The notes under the pieces: generated by a model | Seen by the model: only the letters and a program-made list of their open reading frames with translations | What the model was told of the DNA's origin: nothing | Databases searched by the model: none | Translations under genes and position numbers: made by a program | NCBI GenBank assembly: GCA_035575835.1 | Contig: DATLXM010000025.1 | Span: 1-17,863, forward strand | DNA length: 17,863 nucleotides | Direction of reading: 5' to 3' | Source of the DNA: Gaiellasilicea sp035575835 | Lineage (GTDB): Bacteria > Actinomycetota > Thermoleophilia > Gaiellales > Gaiellaceae | Shown: positions 1 to 8,385 of the stretch, in pieces | How the letters are laid out: each line of letters starts with the position of its first letter | Numbering within the stretch: position 1 is the stretch's first letter

Positions 1-26
1 CGGCTCGGCGCGCAGGAGCCGGGTGG

Positions 27-614
27 ATGAGGCGGCTCGGCGCCGGCCGGGCTTCGCAGGTCTTCGATCTCGGGGACGGCCGCGTCCTGCGCCGCGGCGG
101 TTGTCCGGAGCGGGAGGCCACGGTGATGGCCGAGGCTCGGGCCGCCGGCTATCCCGTTCCCAATGTGCTCGAGGTGCGGGACGAAGAGCTCGTGCTCGAG
201 CTCGTGGAGGGGCCGACGATGCTCGCCGACCTGCGCCGGCGCCCGTGGCGGCTGCGCACACATGCTCGCCTGCTCGCGACCCTGCACGAGCAACTCCACG
301 CAATTCCCTGGGAGGGGCAATCGCTCGTCCACCTCGACCTGCATCCCGACAACGTCCTGCTCGCCCGGACCGGCCCCGTCGTGATCGACTGGACGAACGC
401 CCGCGGCGGCCATCCGGCGCTCGATCTCGCTCTGACGTGGACGATCTGCAGCACTAGCGGCGGCCGGCCAGGACGGGTCTTCGCCCGCTCGTTTGCCGCC
501 GTCGCCGGGCGCGAAACGATCCGGCGCGCGCTCCCGGAGGCGGCGGCGCTGCGCGCGGCTGACCCGAACGTCACGGGAGCGGAGCGCGACGCCATCCAGA
601 AGCTCCTGCGGTGA
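27..614 (+). CDS. APH/choline-kinase-like small phosphotransferase
   Basis: A 195-residue protein of the aminoglycoside phosphotransferase (APH) superfamily of ATP-dependent small-molecule kinases. The Brenner motif HLDLHPDN lies at residues 102-109 (catalytic D104, N109), followed by the metal-binding aspartate in VIDW (D121). The N-lobe is reduced: a glycine-rich start (LGAGRAS) and a hinge-like acidic stretch ELVLELVEGPT near residue 55. Most family members are 250-300 residues, so this is a compact form; the substrate cannot be read from sequence. The ATG at 27 is chosen because a purine-rich stretch (caggag, 11-16) precedes it and the N-lobe motif begins right after. The stop overlaps the GTG of the next gene, so the two are probably cotranscribed. 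Drug resistance should not be inferred. Confidence 0.8.
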   Translation: MRRLGAGRASQVFDLGDGRVLRRGGCPEREATVMAEARAAGYPVPNVLEVRDEELVLELVEGPTMLADLRRRPWRLRTHARLLATLHEQLHAIPWEGQSLVHLDLHPDNVLLARTGPVVIDWTNARGGHPALDLALTWTICSTSGGRPGRVFARSFAAVAGRETIRRALPEAAALRAADPNVTGAERDAIQKLLR

Positions 615-1048
615 CGCAGGAACTCGCACGCACCCAGCTCGTCCCGCGCGGCCTCGGCGAGACTTTCGCGTTCTTCGCCGACCCGCGGAACCTCGAGGCG
701 ATCACTCCTCCCTGGCTCAATTTCCGGATCCTCGAGGCGCCCGAGCGGCTGGAGCGCGGCTCGTTCCTCCGCTACAGGCTCCGGCTCTACGGCATTCCCC
801 TGCGCTGGCTGACCGAGATCGAGGCCTGGCAGCCACCGCGCGGCTTCACCGACCGCCAGCTCCGCGGCCCCTACCGGCTCTGGGTGCACACGCACCGCTT
901 CACGGCGGTCGAGGACGGGACCGAGATCTACGACAACGTCCGCTACCGCGTCCCGGGCGGACGGCTCGCCCCGACGCGCATCGTTCGCGGCCTCGTCGAG
1001 GAGATCTTCGACTACCGCGAGGCCCGCCTGCGAGAGCTCCTCGGGTAA
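611..1048 (+). CDS. SRPBCC (START/Bet v1-like) ligand-binding family protein
   Basis: A 145-residue protein resembling the SRPBCC/polyketide-cyclase-like fold, a helix-grip fold with a hydrophobic ligand cavity. Visible hallmarks are the N-terminal strand followed by ETFAFFADPRNLEAITPPWL, the central GIPLRWLTEIEAW and the YRVPGG turn before a C-terminal helix. This matches a subgroup of cytosolic SRPBCC proteins annotated as ligand-binding or cell-division-inhibitor-like; no enzymatic activity can be assigned. It starts at a GTG whose last bases form the TGA of the kinase gene (GTGA overlap), so translation is probably coupled. Length is normal for the family. The stop is followed by about 75 bp with no evident gene. 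Confidence 0.72.
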   Translation: MTQELARTQLVPRGLGETFAFFADPRNLEAITPPWLNFRILEAPERLERGSFLRYRLRLYGIPLRWLTEIEAWQPPRGFTDRQLRGPYRLWVHTHRFTAVEDGTEIYDNVRYRVPGGRLAPTRIVRGLVEEIFDYREARLRELLG

Positions 1049-1124
1049 CCCGAAAGGGCGATCGACAGGAACGCCGGCCCGATGCACGCTGAGTGCGTCT
1101 CTCCTGCGGCGAGACCGATCCCCC

Positions 1125-1424
1125 ATGGTCAAGATCGCTCTTGCCGCAGCCCTGATCGCCGCCGCCCTCCACGGGGTGAAGAGCGAACGCGTGCTCGAGC
1201 GCGCGGGACTGTTCGGATCGTGCAGCGCGGTCGCCGGAGCCGCCTCGGACGCCGGCGGCTGGATGGCCTGCACCTCGGGCCGGCTCTCCGGCTACCCCGA
1301 CCTCTCGCACGACTCCTGCACGCTCGGGGGCACCCGCGAGCAGGTCGTCTACTGGCGATGTCCGGACGAGCTCGTCTCTAGCCGGACGGCCTCGGCGCAG
1401 AGCGACGCAGCGCAATCCCCGTGA
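1125..1424 (+). CDS. small secreted or membrane-anchored hypothetical protein
   Basis: A 99-residue protein with a short hydrophobic N-terminus (MVKIALAAALIAAALHG) that could be a signal peptide or anchor. A mature part follows with four cysteines (contexts GSCSAV, MACTSG, DSCTLG and WRCPDE) and aromatic residues, suggesting a small extracytoplasmic disulfide-stabilised domain. I do not recognise the family. The last 47 bp overlap, in antisense, the 3' end of the agmatinase gene, so the C-terminal tail after the WRCPDE motif may be poorly constrained. The ATG at 1125 is chosen because the hydrophobic segment begins there. Function unknown. Confidence 0.5.
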   Translation: MVKIALAAALIAAALHGVKSERVLERAGLFGSCSAVAGAASDAGGWMACTSGRLSGYPDLSHDSCTLGGTREQVVYWRCPDELVSSRTASAQSDAAQSP

Positions 1425-2361
1425 CCACCTCGCGGACGACGCGCTCGGCAACGAGCGCGGTCACGTCCGCAGAGCCGATCGCCGTCGGGATCACTTCGAC
1501 GACGTCGGCGCCGACCACCTGAGCCCCGGCCGCGACGGTGCGGCAGGCCCAGAGCAGGTCGATCGAGGTCATCCCGCCCGGCTCGGGGGTCCCCGTGCCC
1601 GGCGCGAACGCGGGATCCAGCACGTCGACGTCGACCGTGACGAAGACCGGACCGGAACCGACGCGCTCCAGCGTCCGCTCGACGATGGCCCTGATCCCGA
1701 GCTCCCGGACGTCGTGCATGAAGTAGCTCGAGATCCCCTGCTCCGCCTGCCAGCCGAACTCGGTCGGCCCCGGCCAGTAGCCGCGGAGGCCGATCTGGAC
1801 GTAGCGACTCCCGTCGACGCGCCCTTGCTCGACGAGCCGGTACATCGGCGTCCCATGCGAGCGCTCGACACCGAAGACCTCGGTGCCCGTGTCGGTATGC
1901 GTGTCGAAATGGACGAGCCCGACGGGGCCGTGGACGGAGGCGACCGCGCGGATGTCTGCCTCGGAGATCGAGTGATCCCCGCCGAGCACGATCGGGATCG
2001 CCCCGGACTCGGCCACCTGGCGCACGAGCGCCTCGATCGCGGCGTGCGAGCCCACAGGATCGGCCGGGACGACGGGCGCGTCGCCGAAGTCGACGATCTT
2101 CAGCTCGGCGAACGCGTCGATCCCTGCCTCGAGATGCGGCCCCGGCGGGCAGCTCGCAGCCCGGATCGCGCGGGGGGCGAAGCGCGTGCCAGGCCGGTCG
2201 GAGACGAGGTCGTCCGTCGGGGCGCCGACGATCGCGACGTCGACGCCTGCGAGTTCGGCCGGGTCCTGGGTGTACGGCGCGCCCCCGAACGTGAGCAGGC
2301 CCGCATAGTCCGGCTTGTCCGGCAGGCCGAGGGCGCGCCAGCGCTCCAGCGGGTCGATCAC
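1378..2361 (-). CDS. speB: agmatinase/ureohydrolase family protein
   Basis: A 327-residue binuclear manganese ureohydrolase (arginase/agmatinase/guanidino-hydrolase family). All metal ligands are visible: GGDHS (H120), DTHTD (D153, H155, D157) and DVDVLDP (D244, D246), followed by the family signature FAPGTGTPEPGG. SHGT near residue 168 is another conserved loop. The usual DAHxD is DTHTD here, a small variation. Agmatinase hydrolyses agmatine to putrescine and urea, but related guanidino acids cannot be excluded without specificity residues, so the symbol is tentative. The GTG start at 2361 overlaps the TGA of the upstream coiled-coil gene (GTGA), so both form one minus-strand operon transcribed from the divergent promoter near 3055. 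Confidence 0.88.
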   Translation of the reverse strand: MIDPLERWRALGLPDKPDYAGLLTFGGAPYTQDPAELAGVDVAIVGAPTDDLVSDRPGTRFAPRAIRAASCPPGPHLEAGIDAFAELKIVDFGDAPVVPADPVGSHAAIEALVRQVAESGAIPIVLGGDHSISEADIRAVASVHGPVGLVHFDTHTDTGTEVFGVERSHGTPMYRLVEQGRVDGSRYVQIGLRGYWPGPTEFGWQAEQGISSYFMHDVRELGIRAIVERTLERVGSGPVFVTVDVDVLDPAFAPGTGTPEPGGMTSIDLLWACRTVAAGAQVVGADVVEVIPTAIGSADVTALVAERVVREVVTGIALRRSAPRPSG

Positions 2362-3044
2362 CCGAGCCGCTCCTCGAGCCGCCGGCGAACCGTGGCGACA
2401 CTGGTCGCGTAGAGCGGCTCTCCGAGCACGGAGGCGGCGAGCTCGTTCGCCTCGCGGACGACGCGCTCGCGCTCCGTCTCGAGCCCGCTCCGGGCGACGA
2501 ACAAGGCGGCATGCGCGCGGGCGGCCCAGTCGAGGACGCCGTCGAGCCCCGCTTGCGGTGGTACGGGGGACGCCACACGCGGCGCAGTCTCGAGGGCGGC
2601 AGCGAGCTCGGCCGCCTTCGTGGCGAGTTCAGCGGCCTCCGACTCCGCCTCGACCGATTCGCGAGCAATCGACTTTCCCCGGGCAAGCAGCCGGTCGCGG
2701 CGCTCCTCGGTCGTGTGCAGATCGCTCGCGGCATGGGCCTCGTGCCTGCGGGCGGTGGTGCGCGCGTCCTCGCTCCGGGCACGCTCGACAGCGTCGTGGG
2801 CGCGGGCGAGCGCCTCGCGGGCCTCGGTGAGCTCGCGCTCGGCCTCGGCCATGGCCGTCTCGAGGTGAGCGCGATCGGCGGGAAGCCGTTCCCGGAACGC
2901 GGCGACTGCGTCCGCCCGGCCTCGCACCTCGTCGACCCCCTGGTTGAGCGCGGCCAGCGTCGCGAGCCGCTCCGCAACCTCCTCGTCGCGCTGCTCGAGC
3001 TCGAGCGCGAAGGAGAGCGAGGGATCCCCACTGGTCGCCTGCAC
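2358..3044 (-). CDS. coiled-coil hypothetical protein
   Basis: A 228-residue acidic, alanine-, arginine- and glutamate-rich protein that is almost wholly predicted helix. Heptad-like stretches run from about residue 15 to 145 (for example ETAMAEAERELTEAREALAR), there is a Pro-containing break near 155-165 (ASPVPPQAG), and a C-terminal helical piece ends RRRLEERLG. There is no signal peptide or membrane segment. It has no recognisable enzymatic motif, so only a structural or scaffold-like role can be suggested. It starts with GTG at 3044, six bases from a palindromic -10-like site, and is probably leaderless. It is the first gene of the operon with agmatinase, whose start it overlaps by 4 bp; a functional link is not evident. 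Confidence 0.62.
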   Translation of the reverse strand: MQATSGDPSLSFALELEQRDEEVAERLATLAALNQGVDEVRGRADAVAAFRERLPADRAHLETAMAEAERELTEAREALARAHDAVERARSEDARTTARRHEAHAASDLHTTEERRDRLLARGKSIARESVEAESEAAELATKAAELAAALETAPRVASPVPPQAGLDGVLDWAARAHAALFVARSGLETERERVVREANELAASVLGEPLYATSVATVRRRLEERLG

Positions 3045-3049
3045 AACCG

Positions 3050-3061
3050 CACGTTAACGTG
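3050..3061. promoter_or_regulatory. palindromic bidirectional promoter element (shared -10)
   Basis: The perfect 12-bp palindrome CACGTTAACGTG sits between two divergent genes. Read on either strand it contains TAACGT, which fits the TAnnnT -10 pattern. On the plus strand this hexamer (3055-3060) ends 7 nt before the GTG at 3068; on the minus strand it (3056-3051) ends 6 nt before the GTG at 3044. That geometry predicts two leaderless transcripts from one symmetric -10. No convincing -35 hexamer is visible on either side. The site could also bind a dimeric regulator. Confidence 0.45.
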
Positions 3062-3067
3062 GCGGCC

Positions 3068-3583
3068 GTGACGAGAGTGAACGTGAACATCGGGGACCTG
3101 AGCGGCCTGATGCGCTTCGTGGGCGGAGTCGTCCGTTTCGCGCGCCGGCTCGCCTTCGTCGGCGTTCTCGCCGTGGCAGCGATCGCGTCGGTGCTCGCGC
3201 GCGGCGACTTCGCGGTGGCGGACGGCGTGATCACGGCGATCCTGCTCGTCGCGCCCGTGATCCTCCTCCTCTTCGCCGCCGGCCTCCGTGAGGTGATGAA
3301 GCTCCCCGAGCGGCTTCGCCGGATGCCGCACCAGGGCTCGGAGCAGCTCTCGGAGCTGACCCGAATCGCGGGCGAGGCCCGTTCCGCCGGCTTCCGGCGC
3401 GCCCCCTCGATTCTCTGGCGGCTGCGGGGCGTCGTCGGCTCGACCCGCGACCTCGTCGGCTTCGCCGTCCCGCTCCGCGTCTTCACGCCCCAGTTCCTCG
3501 CGCTCACGCTCGGCGCCGCCGCCTTCAGCTTCTTCCTCGCCTTCGCCGGGCTGATCGCGCTCGTCGTCCTCGCCCTCGGTTAG
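3068..3583 (+). CDS. small multi-pass membrane protein, unknown function
   Basis: A protein of about 171 residues with three hydrophobic segments: around residues 25-42 (LAFVGVLAVAAIASVLA), 50-70 (ITAILLVAPVILLLFAAGL) and the C-terminus (LALTLGAAAFSFFLAFAGLIALVVLAL). A basic, amphipathic cytosolic stretch (LRRMPHQGSEQLSELTRIAGEAR and the following RRAPSILWRLRG) lies in between. No family signature is recognised. The frame is open from a GTG at 3059, but that codon lies inside the palindromic promoter; GTG at 3068 is preferred because a -10-like TAACGT ends 7 nt upstream, as expected for a leaderless gene. It is divergent from the coiled-coil/agmatinase operon, with only 23 bp between starts. 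Confidence 0.65.
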   Translation: MTRVNVNIGDLSGLMRFVGGVVRFARRLAFVGVLAVAAIASVLARGDFAVADGVITAILLVAPVILLLFAAGLREVMKLPERLRRMPHQGSEQLSELTRIAGEARSAGFRRAPSILWRLRGVVGSTRDLVGFAVPLRVFTPQFLALTLGAAAFSFFLAFAGLIALVVLALG

Positions 3584-3612
3584 CGGTCAACGCGCCCGGG
3601 AACGACAGGCGG

Positions 3613-3912
3613 GTGGAGCCGGCCCAGCAGATCCAGGAGCTGAACCTCGTCGTCGCGCGCGTGACGGCCGTCGAGGCGCACCCGGGCGCACGCGGGCCCT
3701 CCGCGCTCCTCACCCTCGCGCTCGGCGGTCGCGGCGACCGCCAGGCGCCCGTTCCGATTGCCCTCGAAGATGCCGAGGCGCTCGTCGGCACCCAGGTCGT
3801 CTGCGCGCTCGGTGGAGACGACGCCGTCGTCCTCGCCGTTCACCCCCACGATTCCGGCCTCGTCCTGCTGCGCCCCGAGCGCGAGGTCGAGGACGGATCG
3901 CCAGTGGCGTAG
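3613..3912 (+). CDS. small EMAPII/tRNA-binding-domain-like OB-fold protein
   Basis: A 99-residue protein. Its core (VVARVTAVEAHPGARGPSALL, then a strand ending in LALGG, a PVPIAL segment, LVGTQVVCAL and the terminal GLVLLRPE) follows the strand order of the EMAPII/CsaA-type tRNA-binding OB domain, in which an RVxxVExHPxA signature, a lysine-poor LGG turn and an LVGxxVV strand recur. The resemblance is by eye only and the protein is divergent; typical charged RNA-binding residues are not obvious. The GTG start at 3613 follows the purine-rich gacaggcgg. It ends 13 bp before the TypA start and is probably cotranscribed, which would suit a translation-related role, but that is inference. Confidence 0.6.
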   Translation: MEPAQQIQELNLVVARVTAVEAHPGARGPSALLTLALGGRGDRQAPVPIALEDAEALVGTQVVCALGGDDAVVLAVHPHDSGLVLLRPEREVEDGSPVA

Positions 3913-3925
3913 GTACCTTCGACAG

Positions 3926-5788
<1,863 letters not shown>

Positions 5789-5792
5789 CCGC

Positions 5793-6966
5793 TCACGCGC
5801 CGAGCAGCCACTCGTCCCCGTCGATGATGCGAATGGTCTCACCACTCCGAGAGGTCGCCGTGATCTCCACGTCCGCCCCGCCGATCGGGAAGTCGACATG
5901 GACGGTCGACTTGGTTAATCCCGGCCTCGAGCTGTGCCTCGGCATCGAGCGCGTCGGCGCCCTCGACGGGGGCGGTGTAGGCCATCCCGTAGGCCGACGT
6001 GGGAGGTCGCGTTCTCGTCGAAGAGCGTGTTGTAGAAGAGGAGCTCGCGCGAACCGACCCGGGAGCCCGCGACGAGCGCGAACTCGCCGAGGCGGCCCGC
6101 GCCCTCGTCGGTTTCGAGGCTGCCGCAGGAAGCCCTCTCCGCTTCCGGCCGTCGCCTCGACGATCCGGCCGCCGCTGAACCGAAGCTGGATTCCCTCCAC
6201 CAGCACACCCTCGACCGCGACCGCGCGCGTCGCCCGGAGCGTTCCCTCCGTCCGGCGGCAGTCCGGAGTGGTGAACACCTCCTCGGTCGGGAGGTTGACG
6301 CAGTGGCTCTGGCCCCAGCGCGTCGTGCTCCGGCCGGTGATCCAGCGCGAGCCCGGCAGGAGCCCCACGGTCAGGTCGGTGCCTGGCCCACGGACGTGAA
6401 TGTGGTCGATCTCGCGCTCGTCGAGTGCAGCCGCGCGCGCCGCGAGCCGTTGGGCGGAGCACGTCTTCGGCACTCCGGACGTCGATCGCCTGATCGCCGA
6501 GATCTCGTTCGCCTGCCGGCGGGTACGCGATCACCGTCCACGCGTCCAGGTTCTCGTTCATCAGCCTCGCCGCGAGCTCCATGATCGCCTTGGCCCGGGT
6601 TCGAGCGATCCGGCTCGGGTCGACGCCTCCGAAGTAGGCCGGCGCTTCGTCGCCGAAGACCGAGACGCTCGCTCCGTGCTGCTCGAGGGCGGCGTTGACC
6701 GCGGAGTAGGGCCCGATCGGCGCTCGTTCCAGGTTCTCCTCGGCCCCGTATCGGGCGAGCAGGTACCGGTCGTACTGATCCGAGTAGACGAGCTGCACGT
6801 CGCCCGCTCCCGCCTCCCAGGCGGCGCGGCCGAGCTCTCGCATCAGGGGCACGTGCTCGACGGTGCCGAGCATGAAGACGGGCTGGCCGGGTTGGACGTT
6901 GGCGCCGACGCGGACAGCCAGGTCCGCGTAGCGGCGGAAGAACTCGGCCCGATCGGGCACGCTCAT
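5793..6966 (-). pseudogene. M29-family aminopeptidase, broken by internal inversion and frameshifts
   Basis: Remnant of a metallo-aminopeptidase of family M29 (AmpS/AmpT/PepS type). The N-terminal domain is intact from ATG 6966 (MSVPDRAEFFRRYADLAV, to AWTVIAYP near 6520). The next expected segment, WAEHVFGTPDVDRL and following, is present but on the plus strand at 6451-6519, so about 70 bp are inverted and roughly 15 residues after it are missing. Minus-strand coding resumes at RLAARAAALDE (about 6449) with HVRGPGTDLTVGLLPGSRW. Three further frame changes lie near 6120, 5995 and 5911, each repairable by removing one base, after which NATSHVAYGMAY and the metal-binding HVDFPIGG appear. Start and stop are retained. 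The start overlaps the GNAT stop (ATGA). Alternative: local assembly or sequencing error. Confidence 0.85.
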
Positions 6967-7877
6967 CCGACCGTCCCGCCGACGAGCGTGATCTTGACGT
7001 CGTACGGCTCGTAGCCGAGCTCGCGGTTGAGCTTCGCGATCGGCGCGTTGTCGACGTGGTTGTCGGTCAGCGAGTAGCGGCAGCCGGTGGCGCGCGCCGC
7101 GTGCAATTGCGCCAGCTTGATCGCCCTGGCGATTCCTCGCCCTCGCCAGGGCCGCCGGACGCCGGTGTAGGAGTGCCAGACCTTCTGGATCCCGTCCCGC
7201 CGGACCCAGCCCGCTCCGGCGAGCGTGACGCCGTCGAGGGCCAGGATCGCGAACTCGGGCGGCCTCGATTGCGGATCGAGCTCGAGCGCCGCCCACGCCT
7301 CGAAGTCCTCGGGCACCTGCTCGCCCACGGTCCCGGGCACGTCGGCGATCGTCTCCCGCACGAGGTCGAAGAGGGCGACCGCGTGCTCGGGTTGGTCGGC
7401 GAACGAGACGAGCTGGACGCCCGGTGGAACCGACAGCGCCGGCAGCGTCGAGGCCACGAGGTCGAGCCGCAGAGAGAGCCGCTCGTTCTCGCGGTAGCCG
7501 CGCCGCTCGAGCCATTCGCGCGAGCGCTCATCCGAGCCGGGGACCTGTACTTCGAGGGCGTCCCGGCCGAGTTCCCGCGCGAGCCGGCACAGCTCGGCGT
7601 GGAGCCGCCCGCCGATCCCCCGGCGGCGGTGCTCGGGCAGAACGGCGAACCGCGCAGCCGCCTCCCGGGTCTCCTCCATCCCCGGGAAGAGCCCGACGAG
7701 CCCGAAACCGACGGGACGGCCGTCACTCCACGCCAGCACGTCCTGGCGCCGCATCGCCTGCCGCATCTGCTTCATCCGGGCCGGGGTCACGGACGACGTC
7801 TCGAGCCGGTTGAAGAGCCCGACGAGCGCATCGAGCTCGCGGTCGGAGCTCACCCGCTGGATCTCGACGCCGCCCAT
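6963..7877 (-). CDS. tandem-domain GNAT N-acetyltransferase
   Basis: A 304-residue protein with two GNAT folds in tandem. The N-terminal domain has a clear acetyl-CoA-binding motif A (FAVLPEHRRRGIGGRLH, about residues 77-93). The C-terminal domain has a second one (YTGVRRPWRGRGIARAIKLA, near residues 245-264) followed by TDNHVDNAPIAKLNRELGY, the usual motif-B helix. The layout is like mycothiol-synthase-type double GNATs, but no specific substrate can be named. The frame is open upstream to 8057, but homology begins at MGGVEIQRVSS, so ATG 7877 is taken as start. Upstream on the minus strand is a perfect TTGACA (7913-7908) that could be its -35. It overlaps the aminopeptidase pseudogene by 4 bp (ATGA) and was presumably its operon partner. 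Confidence 0.88.
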   Translation of the reverse strand: MGGVEIQRVSSDRELDALVGLFNRLETSSVTPARMKQMRQAMRRQDVLAWSDGRPVGFGLVGLFPGMEETREAAARFAVLPEHRRRGIGGRLHAELCRLARELGRDALEVQVPGSDERSREWLERRGYRENERLSLRLDLVASTLPALSVPPGVQLVSFADQPEHAVALFDLVRETIADVPGTVGEQVPEDFEAWAALELDPQSRPPEFAILALDGVTLAGAGWVRRDGIQKVWHSYTGVRRPWRGRGIARAIKLAQLHAARATGCRYSLTDNHVDNAPIAKLNRELGYEPYDVKITLVGGTVG

Positions 7878-7907
7878 GGCGGTGATCCCACCGCACCCAC
7901 GAACAAG

Positions 7908-7930
7908 TGTCAATGTCCTTAACGGACATC
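7908..7930 (-). promoter_or_regulatory. -35 box and 17-bp dyad upstream of GNAT gene
   Basis: On the minus strand a consensus TTGACA (7913-7908) lies about 30 bp upstream of the GNAT start. It partly overlaps the dyad ATGTCC-GTTAA-GGACAT (7929-7913), a perfect 6-bp inverted repeat with a 5-nt spacer. The -10 region is weak (TGGGAT at the right spacing). Because the tRNA fragment lies just upstream in the same direction, the dyad plus the T-containing stretch after it could instead be the tRNA gene's terminator; both roles are compatible. Confidence 0.35.
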
Positions 7931-7933
7931 TGA

Positions 7934-7955
7934 ACGGCGCTCTCAGAGGCGCCGT
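7934..7955. other. hairpin overlapping the tRNA acceptor end
   Basis: The arms ACGGCGC (7934-7940) and GCGCCGT (7949-7955) pair perfectly over 7 bp around an 8-nt loop. The second arm includes most of the acceptor 3' strand of the tRNA fragment, so in the truncated tRNA transcript this strand could pair with the downstream copy instead of the lost 5' strand. It may be the native tRNA processing or termination hairpin. No U-tract follows immediately. Confidence 0.4.
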
Positions 7956-7987
7956 CCGGATTCGAACCGGAGTAACTGGCCTGAGAG
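7948..7987 (-). other. prophage attachment site (attL): 3' half of a tRNA, probably tRNA-Glu(CTC)
   Basis: Read on the minus strand, this holds a complete tRNA 3' half: a 7-nt loop CTCTCAG, anticodon-stem 3' strand GCCAG, a short variable region TTAC, a perfect T arm TCCGG-TTCGAAT-CCGGA and acceptor 3' strand CGGCGCC. The 5' half (acceptor GGCGCCG, D arm, stem CTGGC) is absent: bases beyond 7987 do not pair and are phage sequence. In the loop the triplet at 34-36 is CTC, fitting Glu. A break at the anticodon loop, with host genes on the 3' side, is the usual footprint of tyrosine-recombinase integration into a tRNA gene. The intact tRNA should lie at the far prophage end, beyond this window. 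The amino-acid identity is inferred. Confidence 0.72.
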
Positions 7988-8385
7988 AGTGTTCGCGCCA
8001 TGGAGAGACGCCACACAGGCTGACGGGGACACGGTGGCGCTGTGTTGCGTGCTCCACGATGTACGTCTCTCAACATCGGAGGCGGAAGAAAGAGCGGCTG
8101 CTCGAGGAGGGCGGCGGTCAGTGCTCTCGGTGCGGTTACTCGCGCTCAGTCAAGGCGCTTGAGTTCCACCATCGAGATCCTGCGACCAAGTCCTTTGAAC
8201 TCAATCGTGCCTGGGGGAAGCCGCTTGCAAGGCTGCGTGAGGAGATCGCCAAGTGCGACATCCTCTGCGCGAACTGCCACCGTGAGATTCACGACGAAGG
8301 CGCGGCCGGGACTTGCACCCGGGTAGCAGGTTTTGCAGACCTGTGCCTAACTCCTCGGCCACCGCGCCCGAACGGGGCAGTCTAG
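7981..8385 (+). CDS. HNH endonuclease 1, start unclear, spans the att junction
   Basis: Phage-type HNH endonuclease. Zinc-knuckle-like cysteines CSRHG and RCVAC (codons at about 7990-8050) precede the core: CSRC (22-25 counted from ATG 8059), the FHH catalytic histidines, and CDILCANCHREIHDE. Homologous-looking sequence extends upstream of ATG 8059 to the edge of the tRNA-derived att site (LRECSRHG, from 7981) without an ATG or GTG. The frame stays open into host DNA, with ATG at 7876. The native start was therefore probably lost or altered on integration, or ATG 8059 is used and gives a 108-residue protein without the knuckle. The last 28 codons are the antisense of tRNA-Cys. The start given marks the first residue that looks like HNH protein. 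Confidence 0.6.
   Translation: MRECSRHGETPHRLTGTRWRCVACSTMYVSQHRRRKKERLLEEGGGQCSRCGYSRSVKALEFHHRDPATKSFELNRAWGKPLARLREEIAKCDILCANCHREIHDEGAAGTCTRVAGFADLCLTPRPPRPNGAV
8298..8368 (-). tRNA. tRNA-Cys(GCA)
   Basis: A full cloverleaf on the minus strand. Acceptor GGCGCGG (8368-8362) pairs with CCGCGCC (8305-8299). The D arm is GCC/GGC. The anticodon stem is CAGGT/ACCTG with loop CTGCAAA, anticodon GCA for cysteine. A 4-nt variable region follows, then T stem CCGGG/CCCGG with loop TGCAAGT. The discriminator base is U, as usual for Cys; CCA is not encoded. It is antisense to, and inside, the end of HNH gene 1, and its 5' end is only 17 bp from the start of HNH gene 2, leaving no free upstream promoter region. 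It could be phage-borne or a host relic brought in with the integration site. Confidence 0.92.

Noticed and set aside
149..1273. 374-codon minus-strand frame opposite the kinase and SRPBCC genes
   Set aside because: The plus-strand genes carry recognisable motifs; this frame does not.
1349..3331. 660-codon minus-strand open frame
   Set aside because: It crosses agmatinase and the coiled-coil gene out of frame; low-complexity Arg/Ser/Pro composition typical of high-GC shadows.
6400..7014. Plus-strand 204-codon frame containing the M29-like peptide
   Set aside because: Only about 23 residues match M29; the rest is antisense of the peptidase, so it is evidence for inversion and not a gene.
7908..7990. 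Whole tRNA ending at the att site
   Set aside because: Tried to fold the 5' half from bases 7988-8035; no acceptor, D arm or anticodon stem partner pairs, so only the 3' half is present.
8042..8326. 94-codon alternative frame within HNH1
   Set aside because: It lacks any motif, while the other frame has the complete HNH core.
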